A stretch of 64,000 nt of DNA, from assembly GCF_008195825.1 (NCBI RefSeq), contig NZ_CP043329.1, forward strand, positions 1,116,001 through 1,180,000. The letters run 5' to 3'. The DNA comes from Pedobacter aquae (GTDB lineage: Bacteria > Bacteroidota > Bacteroidia > Sphingobacteriales > Sphingobacteriaceae). The position numbers and the translations under genes were made by a program. This document shows, one piece after another, positions 27,031-36,608 of this stretch (position 1 is its first letter; the number at the start of each line of letters is the position of its first letter). The notes beneath the pieces were generated by a model. It worked only from the letters and a program-made list of their open reading frames with translations, had not been told where the DNA came from and made no database searches.

Positions 27031-28194
27031 ATGTTCCCTACGCTATCTTATCTTATCGAGTATTTAACAGGTGTAAATATTCCTTTGCCTATCCAAACTT
27101 TTGGTTTTTTTGTTGCCTTAGCTTTTATGGCCGGTTATTGGGCTTTCTCAGAAGAGTTTAAAAGAAGAGAAAAACTAGGCGAAGTACATCCTTTTCAAAA
27201 AACGGTCATCATAGGAAAAGGACTTAGCACCAATGAAATTATCTTGAACGGTATATTTGGCTTTTTAATAGGCTTCAAACTGGTATACGGTATTTTTAAT
27301 TATGCCGAGTTTGTAAACAGTCCGCAAGACGTTTTATTATCTACCAAAGGGAATTTTGCTGCTGGTTTTTTAGTGGCTATTTTATTTATTTATTGGGCTT
27401 ATGCCGAGAATAAGAAACAAAAACTTGCTCAACCTAAAACAGTAGTTCAAACGGTTCATCCACATGAATTAATGGGAACTTTAATTGCCTGGGCAGCTAT
27501 AACAGGTATTTTAGGGGCTAAAATTTTCGATAATTTAGAATATTGGGATCGCTTTATGCAAGACCCTATCCAAAACCTATTATCATTTAGTGGTTTAACT
27601 TTTTACGGCGGATTAATTTGTGGTGGCGCAGCGGTGCTATACATCGCCAATAAAAATGGCATTAAACCAGTTCACATGTTAGACATTGGCGGACCCGGTA
27701 TGATGTTAGCTTATGGTGTAGGGCGTTTAGGCTGTCAATTATCTGGCGATGGAGATTGGGGAATAGAAAACTTAAGCGCAAAACCTAACTGGTTAACTTG
27801 GTTGCCAGATTGGGCTTGGGCTTCCAAATATCCGCATAATGTGATTAACGAGGGTGTGCCAATTGCCGGCTGCGAAGGTAAGTTTTGTTTCGAGTTAGCT
27901 AATCCTGTTTATCCTACACCACTATATGAAGCTTTTATCTGCATCCTACTTTTTGCCTTTCTTTGGGCTATAAGAGATAGAATTAAAGCTCCGGGTTTGT
28001 TGTTTTCTATTTACCTGATTTTAAATGGTATAGAACGTTTTTTAATAGAAAGTATTCGTGTAAACTCTAAATATGAAGTTGCCGGACTTTCCTTCACACA
28101 AGCCGAATTAATTTCATCAATCATGATATTAGCAGGTATAGGAGGCATTATTTGGTCTGTAAAAAATTATAAGTCGGGAAGGGCGGTAGCCTAA
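27031..28194 (+). CDS. lgt: prolipoprotein diacylglyceryl transferase
   Basis: An inner-membrane enzyme that transfers diacylglycerol to the lipobox cysteine of prolipoproteins. The 387-residue protein has the Lgt signature [16 protein letters not shown] (about residues 230-245) and the preceding [10 protein letters not shown] (about 189-198), plus several membrane helices. It is longer than E. coli Lgt because of inserts typical of Bacteroidota. The stop overlaps the next gene by one base (TAATG). Confidence 0.93.
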   Translation: MFPTLSYLIEYLTGVNIPLPIQTFGFFVALAFMAGYWAFSEEFKRREKLGEVHPFQKTVIIGKGLSTNEIILNGIFGFLIGFKLVYGIFNYAEFVNSPQDVLLSTKGNFAAGFLVAILFIYWAYAENKKQKLAQPKTVVQTVHPHELMGTLIAWAAITGILGAKIFDNLEYWDRFMQDPIQNLLSFSGLTFYGGLICGGAAVLYIANKNGIKPVHMLDIGGPGMMLAYGVGRLGCQLSGDGDWGIENLSAKPNWLTWLPDWAWASKYPHNVINEGVPIAGCEGKFCFELANPVYPTPLYEAFICILLFAFLWAIRDRIKAPGLLFSIYLILNGIERFLIESIRVNSKYEVAGLSFTQAELISSIMILAGIGGIIWSVKNYKSGRAVA

Positions 28195-28654
28195 TGCCTG
28201 TTTTATCAAAATCAGAGACTTTAAATGCTTTTTATCAACATAAAATGGTGCGTTTTTTCCTTTCTGCAGGAATTGCCACCATTACAGATGTTTTGGTGTA
28301 TTATACCATCATCAATTATGTATTAAAGCATCAGAGTATACAATTTAACCAGTTTAGGGCTAGTGCCCACGAGTTTACTTTAACTATTTCTTACTCGGTT
28401 GGTATTATTGTTAACTTCTTAATTACCAAATACACCGTATTTAACGAATCTAATCTGAAAGCCAGAAAGCAGTTTATACGCTTTGCTACCATAGCTTTTA
28501 TTGGTTTTTTGCTAACTACGCTTTATTAAGATTTTTTGTAGAGCTGTGTGGTTTTTGGCCTACGGCCGGGCGTATTAGTTCTGCTTTAAGTTTAGGTTTT
28601 GCCAGTTACTACATCCATAAATTATTTACGTTTAAAGTTCGTACCCATGCTTAA
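28194..28654 (+). CDS. GtrA-family membrane protein (frameshifted)
   Basis: A small four-helix membrane protein of the GtrA/DPMS family, thought to flip or aid transfer of polyprenyl-linked sugars. The frame breaks at 28527-28529 (TAA) after FIGFLLTTLY; in the next frame the protein continues RFFVELCGFWPTAGRISSAL and ends TFKVRTHA at 28654. One missing T at 28526-28527 explains the shift. Joined length is about 153 residues, normal for the family. The last bases overlap the start of the phosphatase gene. Confidence 0.8.
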
Positions 28655-29441
28655 CTATCAGGAATTGTGTGATGAAGTTATCCGTATTGCTAAAGAAGCC
28701 GGAGCTTTTATCAGAAAAGAATCAGCATTATTTCAATCCTCAAAAATAGAATATAAAGGTACCAATGATATGGTTTCTTACGTGGATAAAACCTCTGAAG
28801 AAATGATTATATCAGCCTTAGCAAAAGTTTTACCTGGTTCTGGCTTTATTGCAGAAGAAGGAGAACATCAAAAAGCCGAAACTTTTAATTGGATTATAGA
28901 CCCTCTAGATGGCACTACCAATTTCATTCATGGTATTCCGGCTTTTGCGGTAAGCATAGCTTTGCAAGAAGGAGATGAACTGGTTTTAGGTGTAGTTTAT
29001 GAAATTGGTAAGGACGAATGCTTTTACGCTTGGAAAGGAAGCGCTGCTTTCTTAAATGGTAAAGAAATAAAAGTCTCTGCTAGTACTAAAGTAGCCGATA
29101 GCTTGCTAGCAACAGGTTTTCCTTATTATGATTTTACCCGTAAAGATGCCTATATGGCTTTATTTGGAGATTTAATACAAAGCTGCCACGGTTTAAGAAG
29201 GATAGGAGCTGCTTCTGTAGATTTAGTTTATACAGCTTGTGGTCGTTTTGATGCTTATTTTGAATATAATTTAAAACCTTGGGATATTGCCGCAGGGATG
29301 TTTATTGTACAACAAGCAGGCGGAGAAAATTTTGATTTTGAAGGTGGGAAAAATGCTTTAAAAAATTGCGATATTGTCTCCACAAACGGACACATATCAC
29401 AAGAATTATTAACGGTTATAAACAAGTATTTTAAATCATGA
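28647..29441 (+). CDS. inositol monophosphatase family protein
   Basis: A 264-residue metal-dependent phosphatase (FIG superfamily). The metal-binding motifs are EEGE (about residue 70) and WIIDPLDGTTNFIHG (about 85-99), with LKPWDIAAGMFIVQQAGG (about 210) near the end. I chose ATG 28647 (MLNYQELCDEV) over a longer in-frame start because the family begins here and the extension lies inside the gtrA reading frame. Substrate may be inositol phosphate or another small sugar phosphate. Confidence 0.9.
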   Translation: MLNYQELCDEVIRIAKEAGAFIRKESALFQSSKIEYKGTNDMVSYVDKTSEEMIISALAKVLPGSGFIAEEGEHQKAETFNWIIDPLDGTTNFIHGIPAFAVSIALQEGDELVLGVVYEIGKDECFYAWKGSAAFLNGKEIKVSASTKVADSLLATGFPYYDFTRKDAYMALFGDLIQSCHGLRRIGAASVDLVYTACGRFDAYFEYNLKPWDIAAGMFIVQQAGGENFDFEGGKNALKNCDIVSTNGHISQELLTVINKYFKS

Positions 29442-29923
29442 AGAAGAAAATTTTATTAGGCTTATTGGCTGTTTTGGTGATTATACAATTTATCAAACCA
29501 GAAAAAAATGTAAGCTCTACACCATCTGTTAACAGTATACACAATAAGTTTCCTGCAAATGAGGAAACCATGCAGATTTTAAAAACTGCTTGTAATGATT
29601 GCCATACCAACAATACCGTTTACCCTTGGTATGCTCATATACAGCCAGTGGCTTGGTGGTTAGATAGCCATGTAGATGATGGTAAAAAACATTTAAATTT
29701 TGATGAGTTTTTAACTTACAAACTTAAAAAGCAAGACCATAAACTAGAAGAATTAATAGAGTCTCAGGAAGACCATTGGATGCCTTTAGATTCTTATACT
29801 TGGATACATAAAGATGCTAAGTTAGATGAAAAACAAAGACTTGCATTGGTTAATTGGGCTAAAGAAACACGTTTAAAAATTCAAAGCGACCCTGCTTTTG
29901 CATTAGAAGAAGATAAAAAATAG
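29438..29923 (+). CDS. haem-binding domain (c-type) protein
   Basis: A 161-residue protein with an N-terminal membrane anchor (KKILLGLLAVLVIIQFI) and a CNDCHTNNTVYPWY motif near residue 51, a CxxCH haem c attachment site in the form typical of the small periplasmic haem_bd family. The tail is acidic and helical. It overlaps the previous stop by four bases (ATGA), so it belongs to that operon. Its electron partner is unknown. Confidence 0.85.
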   Translation: MKKKILLGLLAVLVIIQFIKPEKNVSSTPSVNSIHNKFPANEETMQILKTACNDCHTNNTVYPWYAHIQPVAWWLDSHVDDGKKHLNFDEFLTYKLKKQDHKLEELIESQEDHWMPLDSYTWIHKDAKLDEKQRLALVNWAKETRLKIQSDPAFALEEDKK

Positions 29924-29934
29924 AAAAATGTATA

Positions 29935-31086
29935 ATGGCTTCTATGCAATACTCCCCAAAGTATCAGTCGGCAAAAATTGTTGCTCCTAAAATAGAGGAG
30001 CACTTTCTGCATCATATTGCTTTAGCAAGCCATAAAGGAGAGCAGGATATTGCTACTATACCGCAGGTAAGTATCATAGAAGCTATTATTGATGTTTGTT
30101 TCTGGGCGAGTTTTAGAAGTGAAGAAGGTAAATATCCACGTATTTCTTTAGCTTTTTTATCTCCCGAGCAAGCTTTACATCCGGTAGTATTTCAAGAGAA
30201 ATTAAGTTTAAATGCTTATGTACTTTCTAAATTAGCCCCAGGTATAGAAGGTGCCGGTATACATTTAGGCGTTTGGTATCAGGATGGTGAGCTTTATGTT
30301 TGGGGCTCTACCACCAGCATTCCCGATTATTGTTTCGTTTTAGATGTTTCTGAACCTGGCTTATTGGTAATCAAACATAAGCGTATTAATGGTTACGGAA
30401 AATTTACCAACGTTGTCATCCTCAAGGGTGATGAAATTAAAATTGTGAATGAAGATAGTGGTATGCTACCTGATAGTCCGCAAATTCTGAAATCACTTTT
30501 AGGTTTTACGGCACCATATTTAAGAAACGATACGGCTAACATCCTGATACAATTAGCAGTTTTTATGCGCTCTCATGGTAGAGGAGGAACTTTGCTGCTT
30601 ACCCCATCGGCTGACGAGCAATGGAAATCTTCTTTGATACAGCCTTTTCATTATCAGTTAAATCCGCCGTTTGAAGGCTTAGCTAATTTAATTTTAAAAG
30701 ACGGTGCTAACATCAGCGAAAGCTTATGGGTAAGTAAATTAAAAAGAGAAGTTGACCATATTGCAGGTTTTACAGCTATAGATGGCGCAACTATTATTAA
30801 TGATAAATATGAGCTTTTAGCCTTTGGCGTAAAGATTGGCAAACGTGAAGGAAATACCAGCGTAAAAAAGATAGCTTTTATTGAGCCTGTTATAGGTGGT
30901 GAGGCTTCTTTGTTAGAAGTTTCGAGATTGGGGGGTACCAGGCACCTTTCTGCCGCTCAGTTTGTTTTTGATAATCATGATTGTATTGCTTTGGTAGCTT
31001 CGCAAGATGGATATTTTACAGTGTTGTCTTGGTCAGAAAGTATGAAATGCGTACAAGCGCATCGTATAGAAACTTTACTTTTTTAA
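29935..31086 (+). CDS. probable DAC-like sensor protein (DACNV type)
   Basis: A 383-residue soluble protein. The C-terminal third resembles a diadenylate cyclase (DisA_N) fold: AGFTAIDGATIIND with the DGA motif near residue 283 and GGTRHLSAAQF near 334, where DisA has GTRHRxA. Nearly all catalytic-looking residues are in place but the second Arg-type residue is changed (RHL instead of RHR), so it may sense a nucleotide rather than make c-di-AMP. The rest of the protein is unassigned. It is the last gene of the run starting at ubiX or mtaB. Confidence 0.6.
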   Translation: MASMQYSPKYQSAKIVAPKIEEHFLHHIALASHKGEQDIATIPQVSIIEAIIDVCFWASFRSEEGKYPRISLAFLSPEQALHPVVFQEKLSLNAYVLSKLAPGIEGAGIHLGVWYQDGELYVWGSTTSIPDYCFVLDVSEPGLLVIKHKRINGYGKFTNVVILKGDEIKIVNEDSGMLPDSPQILKSLLGFTAPYLRNDTANILIQLAVFMRSHGRGGTLLLTPSADEQWKSSLIQPFHYQLNPPFEGLANLILKDGANISESLWVSKLKREVDHIAGFTAIDGATIINDKYELLAFGVKIGKREGNTSVKKIAFIEPVIGGEASLLEVSRLGGTRHLSAAQFVFDNHDCIALVASQDGYFTVLSWSESMKCVQAHRIETLLF

Positions 31087-31233
31087 CTTCTTTTTGTTTG
31101 AGCTTTCATTATCTGTTTCAAAAATAGAAACAGGTTTATTAGCAATCTCATCGTTTCTTTTTACCAATAAATCTCTTTTAGCTTTTTGCTTTTTCCAGTC
31201 TTTTCTATTGGCTTGTGGTTCATCAAAAGTCAT
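31075..31233 (-). CDS. small basic protein, 52 residues
   Basis: A minus-strand frame from ATG 31233 to TAA 31075 encodes MTFDEPQANRKDWKKQKAKR and a Lys-rich tail. It starts five bases after the stop of the next gene upstream and overlaps the end of the convergent DAC-like gene by 12 bases. Composition and position make it a likely real small gene of unknown role. Confidence 0.5.
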   Translation of the reverse strand: MTFDEPQANRKDWKKQKAKRDLLVKRNDEIANKPVSIFETDNESSNKKKLKK

Positions 31234-31237
31234 AGCT

Positions 31238-31513
31238 TTAAATTTTAGCATGTCTAAAAATTAATAAATTAACCGTTAAAACTGCAGCACCCAATAGAAA
31301 CTGAAACATATCGCCAAAAGGCAATAATTTTAAAGAAATAATCCAGCTGCCTATACTCAAAATTGATAAAACATAGAGTAAACTAGTGTATAACACATGC
31401 TGTTTGCCTTTATTTAGTTCTTCACTTAGTCTGTGTTGATGATGATTAAAATTTGTTTGTAGTGCGCTTTTGCTTTTTAAAGCTTTTACGTTACTGGCGA
31501 TATTGATTTTCAT
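31238..31513 (-). CDS. small membrane protein, 91 residues
   Basis: A polar N-terminus (about 40 residues with HHQHRLSEELNKGKQH) is followed by two hydrophobic segments (VLYTSLLYVLSILSIGSWII and MFQFLLGAAVLTVNLLIF). No family recognised. It probably forms a two-gene unit with the 52-residue frame downstream. Confidence 0.6.
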   Translation of the reverse strand: MKINIASNVKALKSKSALQTNFNHHQHRLSEELNKGKQHVLYTSLLYVLSILSIGSWIISLKLLPFGDMFQFLLGAAVLTVNLLIFRHAKI

Positions 31514-31698
31514 AGCGATAATATTTTGGTAGACTATAAACTATAATCGATAACTGTACCAAAAAAATAATAAAATTGATTTTATGAAAAATATATCATT
31601 TTGATGGATTAAAACTTCTTTTCTTTTGGTTTTTTATAATTTTTTGGTGCTTATTGTGAATTGTTTAAAAAAAATGAAACAATAAAATATTTTCCTCT

Positions 31699-31706
31699 TA
31701 TCTTTG
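31699..31706 (+). promoter_or_regulatory. -7 box of the cobalamin operon
   Basis: TATCTTTG fits TAnnTTTG and lies just before the riboswitch, placing transcription start near 31712. The -33 box is weak. Confidence 0.55.
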
Positions 31707-31711
31707 CGGCG

Positions 31712-31876
31712 TTATGGTTCTCGTTTTAGAACGAGATTAAAAGGGAATGAAGTGTAATTCTTCAACTGTCCCGCAGCTGTAAGCTCTAGAAAACTGTTTC
31801 TTAAAGCGCCACTTGTTTGATACTTCAAACTGGGAAGGTTAGAAACGGGGAGTAAGTCAGAAGACCTGCCTAACTG
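31712..31876 (+). promoter_or_regulatory. cobalamin (AdoCbl-type) riboswitch
   Basis: The leader shows an early hairpin (tctcgtt/aacgaga), the core aagggaatga...actgtcccgcagctgtaagc, the middle segment ctgggaagg, and the B12 box agtcagaagacctgcc at 31855-31870. Order and spacing match cobalamin riboswitches. It should shut down the downstream btuB and neighbours when B12 is plentiful. Confidence 0.93.
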
Positions 31877-31988
31877 TTAAAAATTCATAGCTTTCGGGGA
31901 TTGAAGCGTTTGAATGAGAATACTACCATAAGGTATTTCAATTTCAAAACCAATTTTCTGTTTGCTGTGGGCTAAAACTCACAACAAA

Positions 31989-33904
31989 ATGAAAAGAAAA
32001 ACATTTACGTTGCAGCAGGCCTAGGGCTTGTTCAACTGGCATTAACAGATGCCCGGCTTTATGCACAATCGCAAAAGCCCAGTTCATTAAGCGAGGTCGT
32101 GGTAACAGCTTCTCGTTCTCCAAAAAAAATCAGTGATATTGGTAAAATGGTTAGGGTAATCTCTCGAGAAGAGATAGAACGCTCTCAAGGCAGGACCTTA
32201 CCAGAATTGTTAAACACTGTTCCCGGTTTAAACGTTACCGGTAGCGGTAGTGCTTTGGGCGAAGTAAAATCAGTTTACCTAAGAGGTGCTTCTTCTGCCA
32301 ATACGCTTATTTTAATAGACGGTATTCCGGTGAATGATGCATCAGGAATTTCTGGTGAATATAATTTAGCAGCTATCGCAATAGACCAAATAGAAAGAAT
32401 AGAAGTATTAAAAGGTGCTAGCTCTACTTTATATGGTTCAGATGCTGTAGCAGGTGTTATCAATGTCATCACTAAAAAAGGAGAGGGCAAGCTTAAAACA
32501 AATGCCTTGTTAAGTGGTGGCTCTTACAATACTTACAAACAAGCTGTTGGTCTTAATGGTAATATCAATAAAACAGCTGTAGCTTTAAATTTTTCTAATT
32601 TAGATAGTAAAGGTTTTTCGTCTGCCCAGCCTTTAAATGCAGCTTCTCTTTTTGAGAAAGACAAATTTAGTCAGCAAGGTTTAAGTCTTAATTTATCTCA
32701 ATACCTTAACAACACCGTAAAAATATTAGGTGGTTTACAACTTAATAATAATAAATCTGGTTTAGATGGTGGAGCTTTTCAAGACAATACTAATTATAAC
32801 TACAATAAAGTAGCTTTATTAGGAAATATTGGCCTTAATGTAGCTTTAAGAAAAGGTAATTTAAGCTTAATAGCTAGCCAAAATAATGTATCTAATAAGT
32901 TTAATAATAACGGCGCTAATAGTTATTACAAAGGCAGTATTACCAATGTAGAAGGTATATTCTCATACAAAGTGAATAACTTTTTAGATTTAACATCAGG
33001 GGCTAATTATAAATACAGTGCTACCGACCAATTTAGTGGTTTTGGTGCGCCACTTACTGCAGGAAATGCTAATAACAATATCGCTAGTCTTTTTACCTCT
33101 CTATTCTTTAACGTAAAAGATGTTTTTAGGATGGAGCTAGGTGGTAGATACAATAACCATAGCGCTTTTGGAGATAATTTTACTTATACTTTTAATCCTT
33201 CTGTATTACTATTCAATAGTATTAAGGTTTATGGTAATATTTCTTCTGCTTTTAGAGTACCAAGTTTATATCAGCTTACTTCAGAATATGCAGACCCTAA
33301 TGGATTAAACCCAGAGACATCTTTTAACTATGAGGCTGGCTTTAGTACAGATTTATTCCAGAATAAATTAAACATCAATACCAGCGTCTTTTTTAGAGAG
33401 ATTGATGATGTGATTGATTTTGGCTCTAGAGCAGATGGTAGCTTTGGTTATTTAAATCAGAATCAGCAAAATGATGAGGGTATAGAAACCGAAATTGGCT
33501 TTAAACCTAGCGATAAATTAAGCATCAGTGCATTTTATGCTTATGTATATGGTAGGGTAATTAAATCTCCGGGTACGCCAGGAGCTTTTAATCTTTCTAG
33601 AAGACCAGTAAATTCATCAGGCGCTAATGTGAGCTATAACTTGAATAAAAACTTAAGTTTTAGCCTATTATACAAATGGACAGATAGTAGAAGAGATATT
33701 TATTACGATACCGATTTTAACGAACAAAATGTAGTTTTAACATCGTATCATAAGTTTGATGCCTATGTACAGTATAAAACAAAGAAAAATGTTACGCTTT
33801 TCGCGGATGTAAAAAATCTCTTTGATGCCAGATATAATGATTTTGCAGGCTATAATACCATGGGTACAAACTTTAATGCAGGTATAAGCTTTCTTTTTCA
33901 ATAA
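31989..33904 (+). CDS. btuB: TonB-dependent vitamin B12 receptor BtuB (frameshift in signal peptide)
   Basis: An outer-membrane beta-barrel receptor. The open frame from 32099 has SLSEVVVTASRSPKKISDIG (TonB-box region), a plug domain with YLRGASSANTLILIDGIPV and VLKGASSTLYGSDAVAGVIN, and a barrel of about 450 residues ending in NAGISFLFQ with terminal Phe-Gln. The signal peptide (VAAGLGLVQLALTDARLYAQ) is in the same frame, but its ATG at 31989 (MKRKTF) is in another; one base is missing around 32002-32009. The cobalamin riboswitch directly upstream confirms the substrate. Confidence 0.9.
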
Positions 33905-33939
33905 GATTTAATAAATTTACCATTCATAATTTATAACAT

Positions 33940-34518
33940 ATGTCTTTAAATAAAATAAACGTAAGAAACTGGGTATTGGTAGTGATGATTCTTGCCGCAG
34001 CTGCTACAAGATTTTTTAGCTTAGGCGAACAAACTGCTTGGTCTAATTTTACCCCTGTAGGTGCAATTGCTATGTTTGGTGGTACTTATTTTACCAATAA
34101 ATACAAAGCTTATTTAGTTCCTCTAATTACCCTTTTTATAAGTGATATTTTTGTAACCTATTCTTACACAGGAGAGTTTACTTTATTTTACAATGGTTTT
34201 ATTTGGGTTTATATCTGCTTTGTAGCTATGGTATTTATTGGAAGCTTAATTAAAACAGTTAATGTAAATACTGTTTTATTAGGTTCATTAGCTGGTGTTT
34301 TAATTCATTGGTTAGTTACTGATATTGAACCTTGGTTAGGTGGCACTTTATACAATAAAGACATTACAGGTTATTACCAATCTTTAATTGCAGCAATTCC
34401 TTTTGAGAAAAACCTATTGTTAGGAAACTTAGTATTTGGTGCAGTTTTATATGGTGGTTTTGAATTAGCAAAATCTAAATTCACTATCTTAAAAAGTCAA
34501 AAAGAATTGGCATACTAA
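33940..34518 (+). CDS. DUF6580-like membrane protein of the B12 locus
   Basis: A 192-residue protein with five or six hydrophobic helices, starting 35 bases after btuB. SNFTPVGAIAMFGGTYF (about residues 35-51) is a conserved start region of a family found beside cobalamin genes in Bacteroidota. It resembles the substrate-binding (S) subunit of energy-coupling transporters in size and topology. A role in moving cobalamin or a precursor over the inner membrane is inferred from its place in the riboswitch operon. Confidence 0.7.
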   Translation: MSLNKINVRNWVLVVMILAAAATRFFSLGEQTAWSNFTPVGAIAMFGGTYFTNKYKAYLVPLITLFISDIFVTYSYTGEFTLFYNGFIWVYICFVAMVFIGSLIKTVNVNTVLLGSLAGVLIHWLVTDIEPWLGGTLYNKDITGYYQSLIAAIPFEKNLLLGNLVFGAVLYGGFELAKSKFTILKSQKELAY

Positions 34519-34539
34519 ATACTAAATAGCATACCATAA

Positions 34540-34665
34540 AGAGGTTGTCTAAATAATCGTATTTGTCACATTGAGCGGAGTCGAAATGTACTCTGAGTTA
34601 CTCAAAAGGCTTCGACTCCGCTCAGCCTGACAAAAAATGATGTTGTAAGACAACCTCTTTTTTTA
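34540..34665 (+). terminator. terminator with a nested palindromic element, copy 1
   Basis: Outer arms agaggttgtct (34540-34550) and agacaacctct (34648-34658) followed by a T7 run form an intrinsic terminator. The loop contains another palindrome, gtcacattgagcggagtcgaa (34565-34585) against ttcgactccgctcagcctgac (34611-34631). A second terminator at 52673 has a related inner element in the opposite orientation. Confidence 0.75.
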
Positions 34666-34688
34666 TGTTTAAAATTTAAGAAAATAGC

Positions 34689-35192
34689 ATGATTTACTAT
34701 ATATCCGGAGGTGCCCGTTCTGGGAAAAGCAGCTACGCACAAAACCTAGCTTTATCTTTAACCAATAAGCCTGTTTATTTGGCTACAGCCCGTAATTGGG
34801 ATAAAGATTTTGAAAAACGTATCATCAGGCATCAACAAGACCGAGATGAGCGCTGGGAGAATATAGAAGAAGAGAAATATCCCGCTAAAATTGATTTTAC
34901 AGGCAAAGTAGTAGTTATAGATTGTGTAACCTTATGGCTTACCAATTTTTTTGTAGATACTAAATACAATGTAGAAGCATCTTTAGAACAAATAAGACAA
35001 GCTTTTGATGATTTAACGCAACAAGAGGCTACTTTCATCATCATCTCTAATGAATTAGGAATGGGCTTACATGCCGATACAGAATCCGGAAGGAAGTTTA
35101 CCGATTTGCAAGGTTGGTTTAATCAATACATTGCTAAAAAAGCGGATAAAGCTATCTTTATGGTATCAGGTTTACCACTTACGCTAAAATAA
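34689..35192 (+). CDS. cobU: adenosylcobinamide kinase / adenosylcobinamide-phosphate guanylyltransferase
   Basis: CobU phosphorylates adenosylcobinamide and then attaches GMP, a late step in cobalamin assembly and salvage. The 167-residue protein has the P-loop GGARSGKSS (about residues 5-13), a Walker-B-like VVIDCVTLWLTN and the family segment ISNELGMGLHADTESGRKF. Other cobalamin assembly genes are absent here, which fits a salvage role. It lies nine bases before the sirtuin gene. Confidence 0.92.
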   Translation: MIYYISGGARSGKSSYAQNLALSLTNKPVYLATARNWDKDFEKRIIRHQQDRDERWENIEEEKYPAKIDFTGKVVVIDCVTLWLTNFFVDTKYNVEASLEQIRQAFDDLTQQEATFIIISNELGMGLHADTESGRKFTDLQGWFNQYIAKKADKAIFMVSGLPLTLK

Positions 35193-35200
35193 ATTGCCTT

Positions 35201-35893
35201 ATGAAAAAGAAAATCATTGTTTTAACAGGTGCCGGTATTAGTGCAGAAAGTGGCTTAAAAACTTTTAGAGATGCCGATGGCTTGTGGGAAGGTTATGCCA
35301 TTGAAGATGTTGCTACGCCAGAAGCTTGGCAAAGAAACCCAGTCTTAGTACAGCAGTTTTATAATGAAAGAAGAAAAGGTGTTTTAGCAGCAGAACCTAA
35401 TCCTGCACATTTTGCCTTGAAAAAATTAGAAGAAAAGTTTGAAGTCTTAATCATCACCCAAAATATTGATGATTTACATGAGCGAGCAGGTTCTTCAAAT
35501 ATTATGCATTTACATGGAGAAATTGTTTATGCCCGTTCTTCGCAAAACCCAGCCTTGCTATATAAATTAGATAAGCCTGAAATAGAAATGGGAGAATTAT
35601 GTGAGTTAGGCAGTCAGCTACGCCCACATGTGGTGTGGTTTGGCGAGGCTGTACCCATGATTACCAAGGCTATGCATGAAATGCCTTTGGCGGATATAGT
35701 TATCTTAATTGGCAGCTCATTAGCTGTGTATCCCGCTGCGGGTTTATTAGAGCTTGCTCGTAAGGAGGTACCTGTTTATGTTATAGATCCTAAAATACCT
35801 GAAGTTAGAATCTCCAATCCACTTATTAAAATAGAAGAGAAAGCTAGCCTTGCTGTTCCTCTTTTAGTTGAAAAACTGTTGAAACATGAATAG
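35201..35893 (+). CDS. sirtuin-type NAD-dependent protein deacylase
   Basis: A 230-residue class III deacylase. It has GAGISAESGLKTFRDADGLW (NAD pocket), TQNIDDLHERAG and the catalytic His in MHLHGEI, WFGEAVP and GSSLAVYPAAG. The zinc-binding cysteine pairs usual in sirtuins are absent, as in the short CobB-like group III enzymes of some bacteria. In this class the substrate is acyl-lysine. Its place between cobU and the Dph6-like gene suggests co-regulation with B12 genes. Confidence 0.9.
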   Translation: MKKKIIVLTGAGISAESGLKTFRDADGLWEGYAIEDVATPEAWQRNPVLVQQFYNERRKGVLAAEPNPAHFALKKLEEKFEVLIITQNIDDLHERAGSSNIMHLHGEIVYARSSQNPALLYKLDKPEIEMGELCELGSQLRPHVVWFGEAVPMITKAMHEMPLADIVILIGSSLAVYPAAGLLELARKEVPVYVIDPKIPEVRISNPLIKIEEKASLAVPLLVEKLLKHE

Positions 35894-36608
35894 GAAACCA
35901 TGTATTTTTAATTGGAGCGGGGGTAAAGACTCAGCTTTAGCTTTATATTACTTATTGCAAAATCCAGATTATGAGGTTAAATATTTGGTAACTACTATTA
36001 ATGATAGTTTAAATCGTATTTCTATGCATGGAGTACGAGAATCGCTCTTGTTGCAACAGGCAGCAAGCTTAGGTATTCCATTATATCAAATTAGATTACC
36101 AGAAATGCCAGGTATGTCAGTATATGATGAAATCATGCATCATCATTTAACCATTCTGAAAGAAGAAGGAATTACACATTCCGTTTTTGGAGATATTTTT
36201 TTGGAGGATTTAAAAGCTTACCGCGAAGCGAAATTACAAGAAGTAGGGATGGAGGCCGTATTTCCACTGTGGCAAAAAGATACTAAAAAATTAATTCACG
36301 ACTTCTTGAATTTAGGTTTTAAAACTGTAATAGCTTGCACACAAGAAAATTTAGGAGCTTATGTAGGGAAAGTTATTGATATAGCTTTAATAAACAGTTT
36401 GCCAGAAAATATAGACCCATGCGGAGAAAACGGAGAATTCCACACTTTTGTGTTTGAAGGCCCCATTTTTAAAAACGCTATTCCTTATACTTTAGGCGAG
36501 AAAGTTTTTAAAAGCTATCCAACACCCAAAAACGAAGACGATGTTTGCTTCACTAAAGACGACAAACCCAAAAACCTAGGCTTCTGGTATGTGGATTTGG
36601 TGGGGTAG
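35886..36608 (+). CDS. diphthine-ammonia ligase-like (Dph6/MJ0570 family) ATP pyrophosphatase
   Basis: A 240-residue protein with the PP-loop FNWSGGKDSALALYYLL (about residues 8-24), which marks ATP pyrophosphatases. The rest follows the archaeal MJ0570/Dph6-like family, including VFGDIFLEDLKAYREAKL and IDPCGENGEFHTFVFEGPIF. Bacteria lack diphthamide, so the actual substrate must differ; its coupling (eight-base overlap) to the B12-linked sirtuin points to a role in cobalamin or corrinoid side chains, which is inference. Confidence 0.8.
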   Translation: MNRKPCIFNWSGGKDSALALYYLLQNPDYEVKYLVTTINDSLNRISMHGVRESLLLQQAASLGIPLYQIRLPEMPGMSVYDEIMHHHLTILKEEGITHSVFGDIFLEDLKAYREAKLQEVGMEAVFPLWQKDTKKLIHDFLNLGFKTVIACTQENLGAYVGKVIDIALINSLPENIDPCGENGEFHTFVFEGPIFKNAIPYTLGEKVFKSYPTPKNEDDVCFTKDDKPKNLGFWYVDLVG

